Origin: Neptuniibacter marinus
GTDB lineage: Bacteria; Pseudomonadota; Gammaproteobacteria; Pseudomonadales; Balneatricaceae
Direction: 5' to 3'
NCBI RefSeq assembly: GCF_001597725.1
Contig: NZ_LUTR01000009.1
Span: 1-64,000 of the forward strand
DNA length: 64,000 nucleotides
Part shown: in pieces, positions 62,151-64,000 of the stretch
Numbering within the stretch: position 1 is the first letter of the stretch
Layout: each line of letters begins with the position of its first letter
Position numbers and translations under genes: made by a program
The notes under the pieces: generated by a model
Databases searched by the model: none
What the model saw: only the letters and a program-made list of their open reading frames with translations
Told to the model about the DNA's origin: nothing

Positions 62151-63167
62151 TTATAAAAAAGAAGAGAATGCATTAAATAGCCATCCAACCACAGTGAATG
62201 ACACGAGTAGCAAGAAAAAGACGGTAGCGAGTAGTCGCCACTGCATGACCTGTTTAAGTAGAATGAATTCAGGGAAGCTTGCGGCAACAGTACTCATACA
62301 AAAGGCCAGTGTTGTTCCTATAGGTAAGCCATTAATAATTAAACTTTCCATTACAGGAATGACCCCCGTTGCATTGGAATACAGCGGGATCCCTAATAAA
62401 ACCGCTGCGGGAACTGACCACCATTGACCAGCTCCGAGGTATTGTTCTATCCAGCCGTCGGGAACAAAACCATGCAGCGCGGCCCCCAACCCAACACCGA
62501 TAATGACCCATTTCCAAACGCGGCCAAAAATCTCGAAAGTTTCATCTTTCGCAAATTGATGGCGTTCTAAAAATGGCATAACTACAGGCATAACTACAGG
62601 CATAACTACAGGTGTATCTTCATGTTGAAGCTGATCCTTTTGCTGTCCTTGAGCAAGAGCTTTTGCAGCAAAGGACTGTAACCAGCGCTCCGCTTTAATG
62701 CTATCAAGGAAAAAACCACCGATTGTGCCTACGCAGATCCCTATGGCGACATAGAGCAGAGTGAACTTCCAACCGAGCAAACTCATCAGTAGTAAGATCG
62801 CTACTTCATTAATTAGTGGTGAAGTGAGAAGGAACGACATAGTGATGCCTAAGGGGATACCTGCTGAGGTAAAACCAAGAAATACAGGTATGCTTGAGCA
62901 GGAGCAAAAAGGTGTAATCGCGCCAAAACCTGATCCTAGTAGATAGCCTACACCACGGTTTTTTCCCGAAAGGTAATCTCTAACGCGTTCTATATTTAAC
63001 GACGCGCGCAGGAGCGCAATAAAGTAAATCATGACGATGAGCAGCGCGAAGATCTTGGTTACATCTTCGATAAAAAAGTGTACGGCATCACCTAATTTTG
63101 AATCAGGGGAAAAGTTAAGAATTGAGTAGGTTAGCCAGTCGGCGAGCTGGGTGAATATTGCAAACAT
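62151..63167 (-). CDS. COG0701/ArsP-like permease
   Basis: About 338 residues from the ATG at 63167, which overlaps the acr3 stop by one base (TAATG). About eight helices; family motif FCSCSSIPVFLGFTSAGIPL and TSPLINEVAIL. ArsP members export trivalent organoarsenicals; others in this family have unknown cargo. A central hydrophilic loop carries a tandem VVMP repeat (62575-62610). Confidence 0.88.
   Translation of the reverse strand: MFAIFTQLADWLTYSILNFSPDSKLGDAVHFFIEDVTKIFALLIVMIYFIALLRASLNIERVRDYLSGKNRGVGYLLGSGFGAITPFCSCSSIPVFLGFTSAGIPLGITMSFLLTSPLINEVAILLLMSLLGWKFTLLYVAIGICVGTIGGFFLDSIKAERWLQSFAAKALAQGQQKDQLQHEDTPVVMPVVMPVVMPFLERHQFAKDETFEIFGRVWKWVIIGVGLGAALHGFVPDGWIEQYLGAGQWWSVPAAVLLGIPLYSNATGVIPVMESLIINGLPIGTTLAFCMSTVAASFPEFILLKQVMQWRLLATVFFLLLVSFTVVGWLFNAFSSFL
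62575..62610 (-). repeat. Three tandem 12-bp repeats in the permease gene
   Basis: GGCATAACTACA occurs three times in a row without interruption. In frame it encodes VVMPVVMPVVMP in the loop between helices. Perfect identity of copies suggests recent slippage; copy number can change without breaking the frame. Confidence 0.9.
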
Positions 63168-64000
63168 TAGTTCTCTCCAAACCAATGTCTAGTGCGGTTA
63201 GCGAACCAAACTAGACTCAGCATAACGGGAACTTCGACGAGCACGCCGACCACGGTTGCCAGTGCTGCGCCTGAGTGGAGGCCGAATAGTGAGATTGCGA
63301 CAGCGACGGCTAATTCAAAAAAATTAGATGTGCTAATCATGCAAGCAGGCGCTGCAATGTTATGAGGAAGCTTCATCTTTTTAGCCCATAAATAAGCAAG
63401 GGCAAAAATACCATAGGTTTGAATCAGCAAAGGGATCGCGATTAAAGCGATAACCTCCGGCTGAGATAGGATAGTCTCTGCTTGAAAGCCAAACAATAAT
63501 ATAACCGTTGCTAGTAGCCCGATCATTGACCAAGGTTTCAGACTTGCCAGTAAGGTATTAAGTTTGGAATGGTCGTTTTTGTTGTCAATGCTTCTGCGGG
63601 TCAATACTCCCGCAACCAGCGGAATCACAACATAGAGAGCTACGGAGAGAAGAAGGGTGTTCCAAGGCACAGCAATATCGGTAACACCTAGAAGAAAACC
63701 GGCAATAGGTGCGAATGCGAAAATCATAATTAAGTCGTTAATTGAAACTTGCACTAAAGTGTAATTGGGATCACCTTTAGTGAGTTGGCTCCAAACAAAA
63801 ACCATAGCGGTGCAGGGCGCAACGCCTAGCAGAATCATGCCTGCGATATATTCAGTTGCTGTTTGTGGATCTACCCAGCTAGCGAAGAGAACTTTAAAAA
63901 ACAACCAGCCTAGAAAAGCCATGGTAAAGGGTTTTATTAACCAGTTAACCACTAAGGTCAAGACTAACCCTTTAGGTTTCTTGCCCACATCTTTAATAGA
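63167..64000 (-). CDS. acr3: Arsenite efflux permease Acr3 (5' end outside window)
   Basis: At least 277 residues visible, about 70 fewer than the usual 350; the frame is open to the right edge ([12 protein letters not shown]), so the N-terminus is missing only because the window ends. BASS-fold membrane protein with [19 protein letters not shown], whose Cys is needed in Acr3, and a second site [20 protein letters not shown]. Exports arsenite. An arsR and arsC may lie upstream outside the window. Confidence 0.93.
   Translation of the reverse strand, partial: SIKDVGKKPKGLVLTLVVNWLIKPFTMAFLGWLFFKVLFASWVDPQTATEYIAGMILLGVAPCTAMVFVWSQLTKGDPNYTLVQVSINDLIMIFAFAPIAGFLLGVTDIAVPWNTLLLSVALYVVIPLVAGVLTRRSIDNKNDHSKLNTLLASLKPWSMIGLLATVILLFGFQAETILSQPEVIALIAIPLLIQTYGIFALAYLWAKKMKLPHNIAAPACMISTSNFFELAVAVAISLFGLHSGAALATVVGVLVEVPVMLSLVWFANRTRHWFGEN

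Overview
The window reads as a chromosomal segment of a marine gammaproteobacterium. Gene order from proA through lipA, and from miaB through holA, matches the Pseudomonas/Oceanospirillales arrangement. Moderate GC, AT-rich spacers and the protein sequences suggest an Oceanospirillaceae-like organism (Neptunomonas, Amphritea or Marinomonas type). That placement is inference; there is no rRNA in the window to test it. No tRNA, CRISPR array, complete insertion sequence or prophage was seen.

Layout. (1) 1-4.4 kb is an accessory-looking stretch. It holds an attC-like hairpin at the edge, a divergent SDR/LysR pair, a merR gene followed by a carboxymuconolactone-decarboxylase-family gene under a textbook MerR promoter, a small inverted-repeat element and two orphan membrane or exported proteins. 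(2) 4.4-8.4 kb carries a NADAR protein, endonuclease IV, an EAL-CBS-GGDEF c-di-GMP protein and a decayed SulP gene. (3) 8.4-16 kb is the conserved nudF-yqiB-cpdA-yqiA-parE-parC block plus an SH3-domain protein. (4) 16-19.4 kb has an isochorismatase-like hydrolase divergent from a GlxA-type AraC regulator, and a large membrane protein. (5) 19.5-31.8 kb is the cell-wall and lipoate block proA-nadD-rsfS-rlmH-mrdA-rodA-mltB-rlpA-dacA-dat-ybeD-lipB-lipA. (6) 32-45 kb holds OsmC, PlsC-like and cytochrome c genes, then two reverse-strand operons: leuS-lptE-holA, and miaB-phoH-ybeY-corC-lnt. (7) 43.9-47 kb has DUF1820, a frameshifted M48 peptidase, two TM2 proteins and a calcium-binding-repeat protein. 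(8) 47-50 kb is the complete EF-P lysylation set epmB, efp, epmA. (9) 50-57 kb carries a PatB-like C-S lyase, leuA, a HolD-like gene with rimI, a CbiM-like permease and a RegB/RegA (RoxS/RoxR) redox two-component pair. (10) 57-64 kb has a ribbon-helix-helix gene behind a long dyad, a full-length SulP transporter, yjdM, and an arsenic operon (acr3, COG0701 permease, small thioredoxin, GAPDH, arsJ) running off the right edge.

How the genes work together. mrdA, rodA, mltB, rlpA and dacA build and trim the lateral wall, and Dat can supply D-amino acids. YbeD, LipB and LipA make lipoate. RsfS, RlmH, YbeY and MiaB act on ribosomes and tRNA. LptE and Lnt serve the envelope. In the arsenic operon, GAPDH plus ArsJ should give arsenate efflux as 1-arseno-3-phosphoglycerate, while Acr3 exports arsenite.

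No clearly new multi-gene system was found. The most interesting leads are the terminator-like hairpin in the leuS leader, the dyad with back-to-back -10 boxes before the ribbon-helix-helix gene, the merR operator overlapping its own stop codon, the divergent HolD candidate, the one-base frameshift in the M48 gene and the SulP pseudogene.
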